Shown piece after piece: positions 36,690-45,568 of a DNA stretch of 64,000 nucleotides. The notes under the pieces were generated by a model, which had not been told where the DNA came from, made no database searches, and saw only the letters and a list, made by a program, of their open reading frames with translations. Positions within the stretch are counted from its first letter, which is position 1. Each line of letters begins with the position of its first letter. The translations under genes and the position numbers were made by a program. The stretch lies in contig JBAOHZ010000009.1 in NCBI GenBank assembly GCA_037045225.1, forward strand, positions 1,054,001 through 1,118,000, written 5' to 3'. The stretch is from Nitrospira sp. GTDB lineage: Bacteria > Nitrospirota > Nitrospiria > Nitrospirales > Nitrospiraceae.

Positions 36690-36994
36690 GGGGCGATCCT
36701 CCTCAACTGTGCAGAACGAACAATGTCAGGGATTTAGAAGGGGCGTACGCTACCATAGCCCCCCTGAGGTGTCAAGGTAAGGAACCGTGAAGATACTCAT
36801 CTTTTCAGCCACTTCACTCCGTCACACAAGATTCTTCGCAGGAATGAAGCGCGACTTTTGCGACATCATTTCGAACCACCCTCTTGCCAATAACTCAACT
36901 CCCTCAATTTCTTGACAAGTTGTGACCTCATCGATAGGCTACCCTTCGAGAGTCGGTTGTCTCACATTCCCTGAACAGTCTAGTAGGTACACTT
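36690..36994. other. Divergent intergenic region (promoters both ways)
   Basis: About 305 bp separating the minus-strand aminotransferase operon from the plus-strand transglycosylase. The rightward promoter candidate is at 36912-36940. No gene is seen. Confidence 0.5.
36912..36940 (+). promoter_or_regulatory. Candidate sigma-70 promoter for the transglycosylase gene
   Basis: A perfect -35 box TTGACA at 36912-36917, a 17-nt spacer, and a weak -10 box TAGGCT at 36935-36940, about 55 bp before the start codon. The spacing is ideal; the -10 matches only 3 of 6. Confidence 0.4.
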
Positions 36995-38386
36995 ATGCAT
37001 GCACGTTTCCTGGGCACTGGTGTCCGTGCGCTGCCGCTGCTTTCTTTCTGCCTAGTCTCTCTGTCGTGGCTGGCCTTGGCAGGAGCGGAGTCACCAACTC
37101 TACCTCCAGTTGACGCACCTGCGACCGCAGAAGCGAACCCTGAAGGCGCCCCCTCCCCGGTCCAGGAACCGGAATACTCGTTGGACGAAGAAGAAGACCG
37201 TACCTCCGCAGAACTCGACGCGACTGAACCTCCAGCCCCCATTGCCAGCGATCCGTCAACGGAAGTCCCGCCGGCCGAGGCGCTCCTTCAGCTCAAGCCC
37301 CTCACTGGCGAAACCGTTCGATTTACTGATCTCCTGACCCCACCGGCAGAGGTGATCCAAGAAGCTGCCGCGGTACAGGGGCCAGAATCGGAAGAGGCCA
37401 CGGCCTACAACGTGCCGATTGTGCTCGACCCCGCCGTTCAAGGCCATATTCGTTTCTTTAATGTCTCGATCCGTAATCGATTTGAGCAGTGGCTCATCCG
37501 CCTCAGCCACTATCGCCCGCTCGTTGATAGCATCTTCTCCGAATTCGAGCTCCCGAGCGATCTCATCTATCTCTCTCTCGTGGAAAGCGGATTCAATCCC
37601 CACGCCTATTCACGCGCCCGGGCAGCCGGTCCGTGGCAATTCATGAAGGGGACCGCCAAAGTCTATGGGCTGCGCGTGGACAGCTATGTAGACGAACGAC
37701 GAGACCCGGTCAAATCGACCGTCGCAGCAGCGCGTTACCTGCGGGATCTCTATGACCTCTTTGGGACTTGGCCCCTCGCCATGGCGGCCTACAACGCCGG
37801 AGAAGGCAAAGTGATGCGAGCGCTCCATACGGCGCAAGCAGAAAGTTTTTCAGATATTGCGAAAACACGACTGATCCGGCGAGAAACGAAAGAATACGTC
37901 CCCCGATTCATGGCCGCGACCATCATCGCTAAGAACCCGGATCGTTATGGTTTTCCGCAAAACGACGTCCGCCCTCATCAGTTTGAAGAAGTCGTGGTGA
38001 AGCGTCCCATCCACTTCAAAGCGATTGCCAATGTCACAGGAATTTCGTACCAGGAACTCAAGATCCTAAACCCGGAATTACGGCGCGATGCCACACCGCC
38101 GGACGATCCTGAATATCATCTGAAAGTTCCAGTCGGTACCAGAGAGAAGGTCGAACAATTGCTGGATCGCGCTCCGACACACAAATTTGCGCCCCTGCCA
38201 CTGCCAGTGAAGGTCCGACAGGTGAAAGGCACGCCTGACTCCGGTCATTGGTATCGCGTGCGCGTGGGCGACTCCCTCGAGAAAATTGCCAAGCGATTCA
38301 ATATCTCCGTGAAGACACTCAAATCGAACAATAATCTGACGAGCCAGACCATCAAGGCAGGAAGCCGCCTGGTCATCGCCAACTAG
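36995..38386 (+). CDS. mltD: Membrane-bound lytic murein transglycosylase D-like, SLT plus LysM
   Basis: 463 residues. A signal peptide (PLLSFCLVSLSWLALAGAES) is followed by an acidic and Pro-rich linker. The lysozyme-like SLT domain spans about 175-310: catalytic Glu197 in SLVESGFNPHAYS, then GPWQFMKGTAKVYGL and MAAYNAGEGKV. One LysM domain ends the protein (WYRVRVGDSLEKIAKRFNIS), binding peptidoglycan glycan strands. MltD-type enzymes cut the glycosidic bond and form 1,6-anhydromuramic acid. E. coli MltD is lipidated and has two LysM copies; here no lipobox is seen and one copy is clear. The ribosome site is weak. Confidence 0.9.
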   Translation: MHARFLGTGVRALPLLSFCLVSLSWLALAGAESPTLPPVDAPATAEANPEGAPSPVQEPEYSLDEEEDRTSAELDATEPPAPIASDPSTEVPPAEALLQLKPLTGETVRFTDLLTPPAEVIQEAAAVQGPESEEATAYNVPIVLDPAVQGHIRFFNVSIRNRFEQWLIRLSHYRPLVDSIFSEFELPSDLIYLSLVESGFNPHAYSRARAAGPWQFMKGTAKVYGLRVDSYVDERRDPVKSTVAAARYLRDLYDLFGTWPLAMAAYNAGEGKVMRALHTAQAESFSDIAKTRLIRRETKEYVPRFMAATIIAKNPDRYGFPQNDVRPHQFEEVVVKRPIHFKAIANVTGISYQELKILNPELRRDATPPDDPEYHLKVPVGTREKVEQLLDRAPTHKFAPLPLPVKVRQVKGTPDSGHWYRVRVGDSLEKIAKRFNISVKTLKSNNNLTSQTIKAGSRLVIAN

Positions 38387-38422
38387 TGCGACCACCTCCA
38401 GCGGATTACCCCGAGGAACGCG

Positions 38423-39256
38423 TTAGGGCTTTTTCTTGGAGGACGATGCGGGGGACTTGCTCGAGGACTTGGCTGGCGCTTCGGGTTGGGGGGCCGGCGC
38501 GGTGACGGACGGAGCAGGTGTCGCAGTGGCCGCCGGACTCTCCGGAGACTTCTTCACTTCCAACACTTTCACTCTGACAGCCGCTTCACTGGTGAAGGGC
38601 GAGTTGGGGTAATTCTTCATCAGGTCCTGATAGTGCGCCAGGGCGCCCTCAGGACGAGACTGCGATTCTTCCAATTTTGCCAATTCAAAGAGTACGTGGT
38701 CTTTATTCAGGGCGCCGGGGATCTCGAGAATGCCGGTAAACGCCTTCACCGCCTGATCACGATCGCCCTTCGCCAAATAGGCGTAGGCCAGCCGCTGCTG
38801 AACAAGCCCCAAGAGCGAGATATTGGAGCCATGAAGCAACATGAATCGTTTGTAGGTTTCAATCCCCGCGTCAACCTCATTCGCCAGCACCTGCGCATTC
38901 CCTAAATGAAATAGGGCCAGCGGAGCAACGGGGCTCCGTGGGTATTGATCTACAACCTGCTTGTAGAGATTGATGGCTTGCGAAAGCTGTTCGTGCGATT
39001 TTTTCGGATCGTCAGCTGGCCGGTTCAGATAGTGGAGCGTCGCTTCCTGATCGAGTTCGCGAGCCTTTAGCGTCGCCTGGTAGTCGTACCACACGACGCC
39101 AGCGACCACCGCCGCAGCAACGAGCAAGACTCCCAGTCCAACCAGAACCGCCCGCCGCTGTTCCTGCAAGGTGAGCAGAAACCGCTCCACTCCGGTCAAC
39201 AGGTGAGCTTCATCGAGTGGATCGACCTTTGCGGGAACCTTAATTCGATAACTCAT
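38423..39256 (-). CDS. YfgM-like membrane-anchored TPR protein
   Basis: 277 residues. A cytoplasmic lead of about 35 residues, one membrane helix (AVLVGLGVLLVAAAVVAGVVWY), then a periplasmic TPR region with YPRSPVAPLALFHLGNAQ and LAYAYLAKGDRDQAVKAF. This order matches the YfgM/AncB family of membrane-tethered TPR proteins that work with the SecYEG and periplasmic chaperone network. The last 45 residues are an Ala/Pro/Ser/Lys-rich low-complexity tail (SVTAPAPQPEAPAKSSSKSP), likely disordered. It converges with the transglycosylase gene across a 36-bp gap. Confidence 0.78.
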   Translation of the reverse strand: MSYRIKVPAKVDPLDEAHLLTGVERFLLTLQEQRRAVLVGLGVLLVAAAVVAGVVWYDYQATLKARELDQEATLHYLNRPADDPKKSHEQLSQAINLYKQVVDQYPRSPVAPLALFHLGNAQVLANEVDAGIETYKRFMLLHGSNISLLGLVQQRLAYAYLAKGDRDQAVKAFTGILEIPGALNKDHVLFELAKLEESQSRPEGALAHYQDLMKNYPNSPFTSEAAVRVKVLEVKKSPESPAATATPAPSVTAPAPQPEAPAKSSSKSPASSSKKKP

Positions 39257-39376
39257 GCTCTCTCGATCAGTCCATAGACACGGTAAAAGAAGCGGTCGTT
39301 TCCGAAGGCCTCGCGCCTTATACTAGGGAGCAGTCAGCCTTGTCAAATATTCGAGGCTCTCACGGCACAGGACGCC

Positions 39377-40537
39377 ATGTTCAAGGAGCATCTTCAACAA
39401 TTACAGGACCAGCATCTGCTGCGCCGACTCCGCACCATCGCCTCGGCCACGGGACCGACAGTTACGCTCGACGGACAGACCGTCATCCTGCTTTCCTCCA
39501 ATAATTACCTGGGGCTCGCCACGCACCCGGCTGTCGTCGAAGCGGCCGTCGAAGCAACGCGTCACTACGGAGCGGGATCCGGGGCATCACGTCTCGTCTG
39601 CGGCAGCCTGACACCCCATGAGGAACTCGAAACAGCACTCGCCCGGTTTAAAGGCACGGAAGCCGCACTCACCTTCGCAGCCGGATATCTGGTCAATATC
39701 AGCGCCATTCCGGCATTGATCGGAAAAGACGGACTCATCCTGGCCGATCGCCTCTGCCATGCAAGCCTGATCGATGGCTGCCGCTTGAGCGGGGCCACAT
39801 TTCGCATCTACCACCATCGGGACATGAATCATTTGGAACAATTGCTCGCCCGTAGGACTTCCAGCAACCCCACTCTCATCGTGACCGACGGTATCTTCAG
39901 TATGGACGGAGACATCGCACCCTTGAGAGATATGGCCCTGTTGGCGGAACGATTTGGCGCAGCCGTCTATGTCGACGATGCACACGGCACTGGCATCCTC
40001 GGAGAAACAGGACGAGGCACCCTTGAACATTGCCATGTCGAATCGCGCGTGCCCTATCACATGGGCACCTTAAGTAAAGCCATCGGAAGCGCCGGAGGGT
40101 ACCTGACCGGATCAACCGAGCTCATTGCGTATCTCGTAAATACCTGCCGCGCCTTCACCTATACGACTGCCCCCACGCCGGGTTCCGCGGCAGCCGCCAC
40201 AGCGGCACTCCGCATCATCAGGCAGGAGCCCGAACGGCGCGCCCGATTATGGCGGAATCGCGACCGCCTCGCACAAGGACTCAGTGACCTCGGCTTCCGG
40301 CTCGCCTCATCGGAGAGCCCCATCCTCCCAATCATCGTCGGCAATCCCGATCGCGCGATGCACTTTGCCCGCACATTGCTCACTCTGGGAGTCTACGCCC
40401 CCGCAATTCGTCCACCGACGGTGCCGGCGTCCACGAGTCGGATTCGTCTTACGATCACCGCCGACCACACCGATGAGCATATCGACCACGCGCTTGCAGC
40501 ACTGACCGAGGTGGGTCGCTCACTCAACATGATGTAA
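39377..40537 (+). CDS. bioF: 8-amino-7-oxononanoate synthase (alpha-oxoamine synthase)
   Basis: 386 residues of the alpha-oxoamine synthase family. These PLP enzymes condense an acyl thioester with an amino acid; BioF uses pimeloyl-ACP or pimeloyl-CoA and alanine in biotin synthesis. Signatures: LLSSNNYLGLATHP, the family opening; YGAGSGASRLVCGSLTPHEEL; TDGIFSMDGDIAPL; VDDAHGTGILG; and the PLP lysine Lys234 in GTLSKAIGSAGGY. BioF and 2-amino-3-ketobutyrate ligase (Kbl) are close relatives. BioF is preferred from length and from the GTLSKAIGSAGGY form, but no other bio gene is in the window to support it. Confidence 0.85.
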   Translation: MFKEHLQQLQDQHLLRRLRTIASATGPTVTLDGQTVILLSSNNYLGLATHPAVVEAAVEATRHYGAGSGASRLVCGSLTPHEELETALARFKGTEAALTFAAGYLVNISAIPALIGKDGLILADRLCHASLIDGCRLSGATFRIYHHRDMNHLEQLLARRTSSNPTLIVTDGIFSMDGDIAPLRDMALLAERFGAAVYVDDAHGTGILGETGRGTLEHCHVESRVPYHMGTLSKAIGSAGGYLTGSTELIAYLVNTCRAFTYTTAPTPGSAAAATAALRIIRQEPERRARLWRNRDRLAQGLSDLGFRLASSESPILPIIVGNPDRAMHFARTLLTLGVYAPAIRPPTVPASTSRIRLTITADHTDEHIDHALAALTEVGRSLNMM

Positions 40538-40706
40538 GCACCAACTTCTCTCCGCAGATACGCATCCGGCAGCCTCGTCTCTTCTGGGTATTTTCTTGCT
40601 TTCTTACACCCCTATGGCATGATCGAATCAACCTGACGAGCCATGATCATCCACTCATAGCGACGCTCGTTCATCCATACATTTTCTCACTGCATGGAGT
40701 GATCTG

Positions 40707-41768
40707 ATGATTGATATCTCCAAATTGTTGACCTTTGGCGTCCAACAGGGCGCCTCGGACTGCCACATCAGCGCCGGTGAACCACCGATGATCCGCCTGC
40801 ATGGCGATCTCAAGAAACTCGACCATCCCCCACTGACTCAGGATGAAACCCACGCGCTCATCTATGACATGATGAGCGACGCGCAACGGAAAAATTTCGA
40901 AGAACACCGGGAATGTGACTTCTCATTCGACCTGGGTGACATTGCCCGATTCCGCGTCAACGTCTTTGTGCAAGGACGTGGATTGGGGGCCGTCTTCCGG
41001 ACCATTCCGACAGAGATCCTTCCCCTGGAAAAACTCGGCATGCCGCCGATCCTTCGACAACTGTGCGACCGAGAGAAAGGCCTGATCCTGGTGACCGGTC
41101 CGACCGGCTCCGGAAAATCCACCACGCTTGCAGGCATGATCGACTATCTCAACAACACCTTTGAAGGCCACATCCTCACCATCGAAGATCCGGTGGAGTT
41201 TGTGCACAAATCCAAAAAATGCCTGGTCAACCAGCGAGAACTGGGCGTGCACACACTGTCGTTCGCGAATGCCCTCCGCGCCGCGCTTCGCGAAGACCCG
41301 GATATCATTCTCGTCGGCGAAATGCGCGACCTAGATACGATTCAGCTGGCTCTGACCGCGGCCGAAACCGGGCACTTGGTCTTTGCAACCCTGCACACGT
41401 CCAGCGCACCGAAGACCATCGACCGGATCATCGACGCCTTCCCTCCGAATCAACAGGCTCAGGTCCGCGCGCAGCTCTCAGAAACGCTGGAGGCAGTCCT
41501 GACCCAGACGCTCCTCAAGAAAAAGAGCGGCGGACGGATTGCCGCGGTGGAGATCATGGTCGGCACCACGGCGGTGCGGAACCTCATCCGCGAAGGCAAA
41601 CTCCATCAAATACCCGGCATCATGCAGGCCAGCCAAAAAGACGGCATGCAGACCATGGATATGGCCCTGTTCGACCTCGCCACACGTGGCATGGTGACAA
41701 AAGCCGAGGCACAGTCGCGCAGCATGAATGCCAATCTCTTTAGCGCCGCAGCAGGAGGTGCCGCGTAA
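40707..41768 (+). CDS. pilT: Type IV pilus retraction ATPase
   Basis: 353 residues, the usual PilT length. PilT is a hexameric cytoplasmic ATPase that depolymerises the pilus and drives twitching. The N-terminal PAS-like domain contains ASDCHISAGEPPMIRLHGDL. Walker A is GPTGSGKSTT (131-140); the Asp box DILTIEDPVEFVH-type segment follows; Walker B is DIILVGEMRD; the His box is GHLVFATLHTSSAPKTIDRI. The C-terminal VRNLIREGKLHQIPGIMQ is the AIRNLIR motif required for retraction in PilT. It lies 57 bp before pilU. Confidence 0.97.
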   Translation: MIDISKLLTFGVQQGASDCHISAGEPPMIRLHGDLKKLDHPPLTQDETHALIYDMMSDAQRKNFEEHRECDFSFDLGDIARFRVNVFVQGRGLGAVFRTIPTEILPLEKLGMPPILRQLCDREKGLILVTGPTGSGKSTTLAGMIDYLNNTFEGHILTIEDPVEFVHKSKKCLVNQRELGVHTLSFANALRAALREDPDIILVGEMRDLDTIQLALTAAETGHLVFATLHTSSAPKTIDRIIDAFPPNQQAQVRAQLSETLEAVLTQTLLKKKSGGRIAAVEIMVGTTAVRNLIREGKLHQIPGIMQASQKDGMQTMDMALFDLATRGMVTKAEAQSRSMNANLFSAAAGGAA

Positions 41769-41825
41769 GCAGCACCGTCCGCGCAGTCGTCTCGGGCTTC
41801 ACTCAGGATTACAGAGAGGCATTTC

Positions 41826-42989
41826 ATGGATGTTCGCACCCTTCTCGAAGTGATGGTCAAACAGGAATCGTCAGACCTGTATCTCACCGTCGATGCACCC
41901 CCCATCTATCGCATCCATGGCTCGACCCATCGGACCGATGCTCCCCCATTCACGAACGAGCAGCTCGAAACGCTGGCGTTGGCCCTCATGCGTGGACAGC
42001 AACGCGGTGAGTTCGAAGAGAAGATGGAGATGAACCTCGCCCTTTATTACAAGGAACTCGGCCGTTTCCGCGTGAACATCTTCCGGCAAAAGGGCAATGT
42101 CGGACTGGTGTTTCGTCACATCAAAGCGGAAATCATGACCGTTGAGCAACTGGACCTGCCGCCCATCGTCAAGGACATCGCCATGACCAAGCGCGGGCTG
42201 GTCCTGGTCGTCGGTGCCACCGGCTCAGGCAAATCAACATCCCTGGCCGCAATGATCGACCACCGGAATACCGTACACGCCGGGCACATTATCAGCGTGG
42301 AAGACCCGATCGAGTTCGTCCACCACCACAAGAAATCGATTGTCACCCAACGCGAGGTCGGCTTTGACACGCATTCCTTCGGCAACGCACTCAAGAATAC
42401 CTTGCGCCAGGCCCCGGATGTCATTCTCATCGGAGAAATTCGTGACACGGAAACCATGGAAGCGGCCATCACCTTCGCCGAAACCGGTCACCTGTGCCTC
42501 GGCACCTTGCACTCGAACAACGCCAACCAATCCATCGAACGCATCATGAACTTCTTCCCGGTAGAACGGCACGCGCAGATCTATCTGCAGCTCTCGCTGA
42601 ACCTCCGGGCCATCATCTCTCAGCGCTTAATCCCCTCCCTCGACGGCCGCCGCGTACCTGCGCTCGAAATCATGCTGGATACACCGCGCATCAAGGACCT
42701 CATCAAACGTTCGGAGATCGATACGTTGAAAGAGGCGATGGAACAGGGCATCGACGAGGGCTGCCAGACATTCGACCACGTGCTGTTGCAACTCTATAAA
42801 GCTGGAAGAATCAGCATCGAACAAGCGTTGATCAACGCCGACAGCGCCAACAACCTGCGCCTAAAAATTAAACTGGCGGGGTTGAAAGGCGACGACGCAG
42901 TGGCTGCGCTCCTGGACAAGAACGACCGGAATGAAAAAGGATTCCAGATTCAAGGACAAATGGGCCAGGGCGGCAACAAGAAACGCTGA
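41826..42989 (+). CDS. pilU: PilT-dependent retraction ATPase
   Basis: 387 residues. A PilT paralogue: N-terminal SSDLYLTVDAPPIYRIHG, Walker A GATGSGKSTS (130-139), ISVEDPIEFVHHHKKS, Walker B DVILIGEIRD, and the His box ETGHLCLGTLHSNNANQSI. PilU works with PilT to add retraction force and does not retract alone. It differs from PilT in the C-terminal region (IKDLIKRSEIDTLKEAMEQG in place of the AIRNLIR motif) and in the Gly/Lys-rich end. Co-oriented with pilT and probably co-transcribed. Confidence 0.95.
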   Translation: MDVRTLLEVMVKQESSDLYLTVDAPPIYRIHGSTHRTDAPPFTNEQLETLALALMRGQQRGEFEEKMEMNLALYYKELGRFRVNIFRQKGNVGLVFRHIKAEIMTVEQLDLPPIVKDIAMTKRGLVLVVGATGSGKSTSLAAMIDHRNTVHAGHIISVEDPIEFVHHHKKSIVTQREVGFDTHSFGNALKNTLRQAPDVILIGEIRDTETMEAAITFAETGHLCLGTLHSNNANQSIERIMNFFPVERHAQIYLQLSLNLRAIISQRLIPSLDGRRVPALEIMLDTPRIKDLIKRSEIDTLKEAMEQGIDEGCQTFDHVLLQLYKAGRISIEQALINADSANNLRLKIKLAGLKGDDAVAALLDKNDRNEKGFQIQGQMGQGGNKKR

Positions 42990-43069
42990 GGAAACGAAGG
43001 CGCGCGATGCCTGAGGTCTGCCGGGGCTCCGACGCACCACGGCGCCACACACTTGATCGGCATTTCCGT

Positions 43070-43597
43070 CTAGGGAAGCCCGGCTGGCGACTCGTCTGCA
43101 GCCTGCTCAAGATACGACGCGATCTTCGCCAAGGCACCCGCACTTAACTTCCGTCCGTACCACGTCGGCATAGTATTCGCCGGAAACCCTGGCACGACAT
43201 AGGTCTCCGGGGATACCACGGACTCCACAACGTACTCCCGAACCGTCTGCGCCTGCCCCTTATACTGCGGATCGGACAGGCGACTCGCCCCGGTCTTCCC
43301 CAGCCACAGTGGTGGACCAACCTGCCCCTTCGCACCGGCAATGCCTGGGATCTGATGACAGACCGGGCAACCAGCACGGACAAAGATCTCCTGAATCGGT
43401 TCATCTCCCGTCACCAACGGCACCATGTTCGGATCTATACTCTGAGCAGATGGGGAAGAACCTGGAGAAGACGAGAGATTCCGAACCCCCGCCAGGGCAA
43501 CCAAGCACACACACGCAGCAGCCAACGCGGCTAACGCCTTGTGCCTTCGGTTCGACGGCAAAGACGAGGACGTGGCACCCGAATCACGCATAGACAA
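43070..43597 (-). CDS. Membrane-anchored class I cytochrome c
   Basis: 175 residues. An N-terminal hydrophobic segment (LAALAAACVCLVALAGV, about 22-38) acts as signal or anchor. One heme-binding CPVCH motif lies at 77-81 and the likely axial ligand is Met143 in NTMPTWYGR. The C-terminal helix LSAGALAKIASYLEQ is typical of class I cytochromes. The protein is a periplasmic electron carrier or a component of a respiratory complex. It lies directly downstream... of the SUMF1-domain gene in position order is reversed: it is upstream in transcription, 47 bp before it, so the two are probably co-transcribed on the minus strand only if read from 44.5 kb down; in that direction the SUMF1 gene comes first. 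Confidence 0.85.
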   Translation of the reverse strand: MSMRDSGATSSSLPSNRRHKALAALAAACVCLVALAGVRNLSSSPGSSPSAQSIDPNMVPLVTGDEPIQEIFVRAGCPVCHQIPGIAGAKGQVGPPLWLGKTGASRLSDPQYKGQAQTVREYVVESVVSPETYVVPGFPANTMPTWYGRKLSAGALAKIASYLEQAADESPAGLP

Positions 43598-43644
43598 GCG
43601 ATGGGAACCTTACAGACGCATCCCTCTAGGACTCACCTGTGGCA

Positions 43645-44502
43645 CTATGGCGCAACCGCCATCGCACAGCGAAATCCAACCGTTCGATCTTGAAAATCCG
43701 GCTCAGCCGACACACGCGCGGAGACACGTAACGTCATCGGCAGATCGGACCACGACCCACCACGAATCACCCGTTTCTCGCCACTGGACGGGCCTGCGGG
43801 CGTTTTATCAGGACTTTTCGAATAGTAGTCACGATCATACCAGTCGGCCACCCATTCAGCGGCGTTCCCCGCCATGTGATGAAGGCCGTACGGACTGCGG
43901 CCGCCCTCTTTCAATCCATGGCGGACACTCATCCCCTCCACGCCACCGGCCACACCGACCAACGTAACGGCTTCGCTCACCCATATCCCGCGATTGTAGT
44001 TCGCAATATCAACAAAGGGCTGCATGTGTCCCCATGGGTAGCGCCGCCCATCGGTCCCGCGCGCCGCTTTTTCCCATTCGGCCTCCGTCGGGAGCCGTTT
44101 CCCCGCCCAAGTACAGTAGGCCACCGCATCACCCCAGCCCATCCCGACCGCCGGACGATCGCCGACCGTTTCTGCCGCTTCATCGTCCCAGGTTGGAGGC
44201 GCATCACGTTTCGCCTCCAGGAGAAACTTTCGATAGAGCTGCAGCGACACTTCATATCGATCGATGATATACGCATCGAGGGTCACCGTATGTTCAGGAC
44301 GCTCTGCCGGTAACCCGTCATTACTCCCCATCGTGAACGCCCCGGCCGGAATCAACATCATCGGCGCACCATCTTTTCCTGTGATCGACTGCGCCCCTCC
44401 TGCCAGACCATTCGCTCCCGCCTGCGGCTCGGCCGCTCGAATCGAGCCAATTCCAAACACCAGGATGGCGGACAACACAACGGTGATATCGAGCAGACGC
44501 AT
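43645..44502 (-). CDS. SUMF1/FGE-fold protein without the catalytic cysteines
   Basis: 285 residues from the ATG at 44502, which has GGGAGGTG just upstream; an earlier ATG at 44526 lacks one. A signal peptide (LLDITVVLSAILVFGIGSIRA) is followed by the formylglycine-generating-enzyme fold: MMLIPAGAFTMGSNDG, RYEVSLQLYRKFLLE, KRLPTEAEWEKAARGTDGRR, YPWG, GNAAEWVADWYD and RVIRGGSWSD. The two cysteines that do catalysis in true FGE, just after RGGS, are absent here; only two unrelated cysteines occur. It is therefore probably a ligand-binding or structural SUMF1 domain. It is transcribed toward the cytochrome c gene, 47 bp away. Confidence 0.88.
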   Translation of the reverse strand: MRLLDITVVLSAILVFGIGSIRAAEPQAGANGLAGGAQSITGKDGAPMMLIPAGAFTMGSNDGLPAERPEHTVTLDAYIIDRYEVSLQLYRKFLLEAKRDAPPTWDDEAAETVGDRPAVGMGWGDAVAYCTWAGKRLPTEAEWEKAARGTDGRRYPWGHMQPFVDIANYNRGIWVSEAVTLVGVAGGVEGMSVRHGLKEGGRSPYGLHHMAGNAAEWVADWYDRDYYSKSPDKTPAGPSSGEKRVIRGGSWSDLPMTLRVSARVSAEPDFQDRTVGFRCAMAVAP

Positions 44503-44706
44503 ACGCACCTCCCACCAGAAAAACACCTACCGGTAACCCGGCGCGACTCCTCGCAAAGTGTAGCCGCCCCTCTGGCCAAACTCAACTGCACGCCAAGGAG
44601 GCACACGGGCCCGGAGCGCTTTCCGGCTGGTGGAAGCAATCGCTGCCTATTTTTAATCAGGAAATACGCCAAGGAATGATGGGGGGAGATGGGTGCAGAA
44701 ACAGTA

Positions 44707-44735
44707 CCGGCAGGCATGCGAACCATGCCCGCCGG
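44707..44735 (-). terminator. Candidate hairpin terminator after the 44770 lipoprotein gene
   Basis: CCGGCAGGCATG at 44707-44718 and CATGCCCGCCGG at 44724-44735 pair over 12 positions around a 5-nt loop; as minus-strand RNA the single mismatch becomes a G-U pair. It lies 35 bp past the gene stop. The following TACTGTTTC is only mildly T-rich. Confidence 0.5.
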
Positions 44736-44769
44736 ACAAGAGGCGAAGTCAGACGCTAGTCACAGTTGA

Positions 44770-45261
44770 TCATTTCAGCTCTGCAACCCGACGATCCTGC
44801 TCTTTCACACTCCGAACCACAGCAAGGTCCGATCGATCCATTAGGTTATGGAGCACTTCCTCCTTTAACTGAACCATCAATGCTTGGTGATGTGGTGAGT
44901 CCGGAGCCTTATCCTGCAACAGATTCAACCACCCCGTCGTCGCAACCTCATAACGGCTATTCGGCATGGTCGTGCGTAATTCCTGAAACACCGTAATGGC
45001 ATCGGCACGATTCTCAAAAAGGGCCACCAACCCACGCATGTAGTAAGCCTCCTCACAGGCCGACCCTTTGTGGCAACTCTTGATGCGGGCATCTTGCGTG
45101 TGAGCAATCGCTTGAAGTGACTTCAACTCAATGCCTTCGACGGAGAAGAACGCACTGCTGGGCAAGGTGGTGGAAGAGCCGGCCTTCATGGTGGTACAGC
45201 CTTGGATGGCACTGGCCAATACCATCGACAGGAAGAGAAACAGAACCGTTCGTTGTGACAT
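44770..45261 (-). CDS. Small predicted lipoprotein
   Basis: 163 residues from the second ATG of a pair at 45261, placed 6 nt after AGGAGG; the first ATG, at 45264, is too close to it. The signal LFLFLSMVLASAIQGC ends in a probable lipobox, with Gln in an unusual position. The mature part is helical and resembles a short TPR-like region (ACEEAYYMRGLVALFENRAD; AITVFQELRTTMPNSRYEVA), ending in a charged helix. Function unknown. Its orientation matches the RTX gene downstream but there is a terminator candidate between them. Confidence 0.65.
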   Translation of the reverse strand: MSQRTVLFLFLSMVLASAIQGCTTMKAGSSTTLPSSAFFSVEGIELKSLQAIAHTQDARIKSCHKGSACEEAYYMRGLVALFENRADAITVFQELRTTMPNSRYEVATTGWLNLLQDKAPDSPHHQALMVQLKEEVLHNLMDRSDLAVVRSVKEQDRRVAELK

Positions 45262-45534
45262 CATTGACCTCCTCACAAGCGCGGTCAGAATGGCGCGCGG
45301 TATGGACTCAGATTGTTTGCCTTGCGGTGATGTTGTGACTGTACCACCCAAACCAGTCCCGGCCATCCCACGGAGGCTGTACCTCTTCGGTACTGGGGAG
45401 CGCAAACCCGCGCAGCACCCCGCCCATTGAGCGTTTTTCCTGACTAGAGCGTGTGGAAAGTGAGGAGATAGAGAGGATTATGCTCCGGCCTTGCCGAGAA
45501 GAAGGAGCAAGTGACGTGGTCAGGAAGAACATCA

Positions 45535-45553
45535 CCCCGCCAGTTAGGCGGGG
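45535..45553 (-). terminator. Hairpin after the RTX lipase gene
   Basis: CCCCGCC at 45535-45541 pairs with GGCGGGG at 45547-45553 around the loop AGTTA, starting 15 bp after the stop codon. Position fits a terminator, but no T-tract follows on the minus strand, so it could instead stabilise the very long mRNA. Confidence 0.45.
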
Positions 45554-45568
45554 CGACGGCTCTGCAGC

